Origin: Bretschneidera sinensis
Lineage: Eukaryota; Streptophyta; Magnoliopsida; Brassicales; Akaniaceae
NCBI GenBank assembly: GCA_023935145.1
Contig: CM043699.1
Location: 73,489,138-73,553,137, forward strand
DNA: 64,000 bases
Direction: 5' to 3'
Shown: positions 61,290 through 64,000 of the stretch, piece by piece
Numbering within the stretch: the first letter of the stretch is position 1
Layout of the letters: each line of letters starts with the position of its first letter
The notes under the pieces: generated by a model
What the model was told of the DNA's origin: nothing
Databases searched by the model: none
The model's input: only the letters and a program-made list of their open reading frames with translations
Translations under genes and position numbers: made by a program

Positions 61290-64000
61290 AACTCAATGAT
61301 GATTAACTCAAGCCAATAACATCTCCACTCTATGGATTCTCGAGAGAACCAATACTCCTAGAAGGCAACATTGTCCTCCCGGTTACTACAGGTTCAGGTC
61401 CTAAATAGTCCATAGTCATGACCACATTCTTGGTCGTAAAACACCCATCCTCTTTCATTGCCATTCTCGGAAGACCTAGTTAGAATACTATGAAGGTAGT
61501 AGTTTCTATTTACCATCTGAAGATGATAATCCCTACCAAGAATAGAATAAGAGAAGTTCAAAGAAAGCAGATAACATCTCAATCTTGCTACCTCGGTTCC
61601 ATCAAGGAACACAAAAAAGTTGAGGGCTTACCTCTTAAAATTGAAGAACTGAAAGATAAGCTCAAAACTCCGAGGGCCCAACCCGTAGAAAAGTTAATTA
61701 TCATCTTTCTAAATGAGTAAGAACACTAAAAAACTACACAAATCGAATTCAATCTATCCAAAAAGCTCAGAACCTTAATGATCCTCTTCCTTCGAGAAAA
61801 TCAACACGTTTTCTCGTGGTCAGCCTTGAACATGCCTAGAATTGATCCATAAGTCATTACTCACAAATTGAACATAGATTCAAGCCATAAGTCTGTGGTT
61901 CAAAAGAAGAGGTCATTTGATGCCTATTCATCCGAAAGGCCAACTACCCGGATTGGGTCCCATTATGGTCATGGTGAAGAAAACGAATGGAAAGTGGAGA
62001 ATTTGCATCGACTTCACCGACCTCAACAAGGTGTGTCCAAAAGATAGCTTCTCCCTGGCGAGAATAGACTAGTTGGTTGATACAACCTTAGGGTATGAAC
62101 TATTCAGCTTCAAGGATTCCTATTTAGGTTACAACCTGATCCTCATGCAAGAACCATAGCAGTCAAAAATCACCTTCGTTATTGTCCAAAGCCTTTACTG
62201 TTACAAGGTCATGCCTTTCAAGCTAAAAAATGCAATGGAAATCTATCAATGACTACTCAATAAACTCTTAAAAGAACCAATCGGAAGAAACATAGAAGTT
62301 TATGTCAACGATATGCTCGTCACGAGCATTAAGTCAAAGAACCACATATCTAACCTTAAAGGGGTTTTCGAATTACTTAGACACTACCGGATGAAACTCA
62401 ATCCAGGAAAGTGCACCTTCAGATATAACTCAGAAAAATTCCTCGGATTTATGGTCACTCAACGCGGGACAAAGGCCAACCCCGAAAAAATCAAACCAAT
62501 CCCTGACATGAACCCCCCTCGCAACATTAAAGATATCCAACAACTAACATGCTATATTGTTGCCTTCAGCTGTTTCATGTCTAAATCTGCTGAGAAGTGT
62601 TTGCCCTTCTTCAAGACATTAAAGAAAGAAAAAGACTTTTCATGGTCTGAAGAATGCCAAATAGCGTTTGAAGAAGTCAATGACTATCTTAGCTTACAAC
62701 TTCTCCTAACTAAGCCTATTGAAGGAGAAGAGTTGTTTTTCTGCACCGTTGTGAGCCTAGTAGTCATTGCCTCTGTATTAATCCCAAAAGGGAATGGAGT
62801 CTAAAGACTAATCTAATATGTTAACCACTCATTTAGTATGTTGAAACTCGGTACCTCCCCATCAAGAAATTGGTCGAAGTTGCCCTTGTCACAGCCAAGA
62901 AGCTATGATCGTATTTCCAACCCCATACCATTATAGTCTTCACTAATCAGCCGCTAAACAAATATTGCATAAGCTAAACGTCTCCGAAAGACTGGTGAAG
63001 TGGTCCATTGTATTGGGAGACTTCGATATCCAGTACAAACCCTAGACAACCATTAAAACTCAAGCTCTAACTGAATTTATTTTAGAAAATACCTTCTTCG
63101 AAGAGCCCCTTGGGAGGCAAGAGTCCAAAGATAATAATCAAGTATCCAACTAGACACTTTTCATTGATGGGTCCTCCAACAACAACAACAGTATAGTTAG
63201 CCTCATCCTTACAATCCCCAAGGTCTTCATAGTTGAATACACTCAATGGTTAGAATTCAAAGCCTCTAATAATAATGCAGAGTATAAAGCCTTACTAGCA
63301 AGAATAAAACTATCAAAAGCCTTGGCTACCTAAGCCCTTGAACTCTACAACGGCTTCCAACTAGTGGTTAACATGACAAATGAATACAAGGTAAAAGCAG
63401 TAAATATCATAAGATTCCTGGACTAGGCCCGAGGGTTGGTTACAAATTTCAAAGGTTTTAGATCTCTCAAGTGCTTTGAGCAAATAACTCTAAAGCAGAT
63501 GCCATGGCAAGACTCCCCTCCTCTAGACAATTCGACTTTGCTCACTCTATTTACATAGAAACACTCACAACGCCAAGCATAGATGAGCAACCAATCATGC
63601 TCATCACCAAGGAGCAAACCTTGATAGACCTAATCTTCCAGTACTTTAGGGATGAAAAACTCCCTGAGCAAAGGAAGAAATTAAGAAAAATCATCTCCCA
63701 CTCTTCTCGATTCATCGGTGTTGAAGGCCAACTATAAAAGAAGGGACTCACTAGCCCTACCTAAAGTGACTTGTTCACATAGATGCAAACTATGCCCTCC
63801 GAGAGGTTCATGAAGGTATATATGGAAATAACCTAGGCTTACAAAATCATTCGTCGTGAATACTACTGGCCTAAGATGCTATAGGAAGTTATTGAACTGA
63901 TTAAGAAGTGCAAAAGAAGTCAAGAATACGCACTGATCTCACATCGGCCTTCTAATCCACTAACATCAATCACAAGCTCTCTTTCTTTCGCCATGCAGGG
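61290..64000 (+). pseudogene. Tat-lineage Ty3/gypsy polyprotein, degenerate, runs off the window
   Basis: Coherent plus-strand pieces in order: protease end (FLVVKHPSSFIAILGRPS, 61420-61485), spacer (ITSQSCYLGSIKEHKKVE), RT start (WKVENLH region; KWRICIDFTDLNKVCPKDSF about 61990-62055), RT palm with YVND instead of YVDD (about 62300), CTFRYNSEKFLGFMVTQRGT, CLPFFKTLKKEKDFSWSEEC, and the Tat-type additional RNase H (LFIDGSSNNNNS, EFKASNNNAEYKALLARIKL). The integrase zinc region with KIIRREYYWPKML and LIKKCKRSQEY is cut by the window end. Numerous stops and frameshifts are present; the longest open part is 62313-62804. The 5' part is missing at the junction with the LTR ending at 61274. Confidence 0.85.

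Overview
The window is nuclear DNA of a eudicot plant, probably a long-lived or woody one (this last point is inference). The evidence is a spliced TOPLESS-type gene end, plant LTR-retrotransposon lineages (chromovirus, Athila/Tat, Tekay/Del, Tork) and an endogenous caulimovirid. One host gene is recognisable: the last four exons of a TOPLESS-related co-repressor (47-4637), whose first visible intron is 3.5 kb long. Almost everything to its right is nested, broken mobile DNA.

Layout. 47-5420: TOPLESS-related 3' end and probable 3' UTR. 5421-6195: AT-rich spacer. 6191-17137: a Ty3/gypsy chromovirus with both LTRs and a GTTTG target duplication. It is split at its RT domain by a young 5.8-kb Athila-type non-autonomous element (8675-14462; LTRs nearly identical; target duplication CTTAC; one open gag-RT frame of 571 codons). 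17449-21071: a second chromovirus on the minus strand, with an RT deletion and a GC-rich LTR-like insert carrying a tRNA-Asn(GUU)-like sequence. 21931-29940: a rearranged endogenous pararetrovirus (Caulimoviridae) in at least ten blocks of alternating orientation. 29969-32290: a degenerate long reading frame of unknown origin, with its last 216 codons open. 32345-33607: a hAT-like non-autonomous DNA transposon with an 8-bp target duplication.

34370-43640: a minus-strand Tekay/Del-like chromovirus remnant whose 2.4-kb LTR hosts a Tork copia element (C1, 36651-42657). 43641-45785: pieces of two further LTRs. 45786-59430: a related Tork copia pair, C3 followed by C4, sharing the LTR between them and sharing nonsense mutations, with C2 inserted backwards into the first LTR (TSD CAAGT). 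59431-61274: the 5' end of a minus-strand Athila/Tat-like element. 61275-64000: a degenerate Tat polyprotein running off the window.

Only the TOPLESS-related gene, and possibly the open gag-RT frame of the young Athila-type element, look functional. The rest records successive insertions, recombination and decay. Two items merit follow-up: the unidentified frame next to the pararetrovirus (29969-32290), and the tRNA-Asn-like sequence, with an encoded CCA, abutting an LTR-like sequence (19524-19600).
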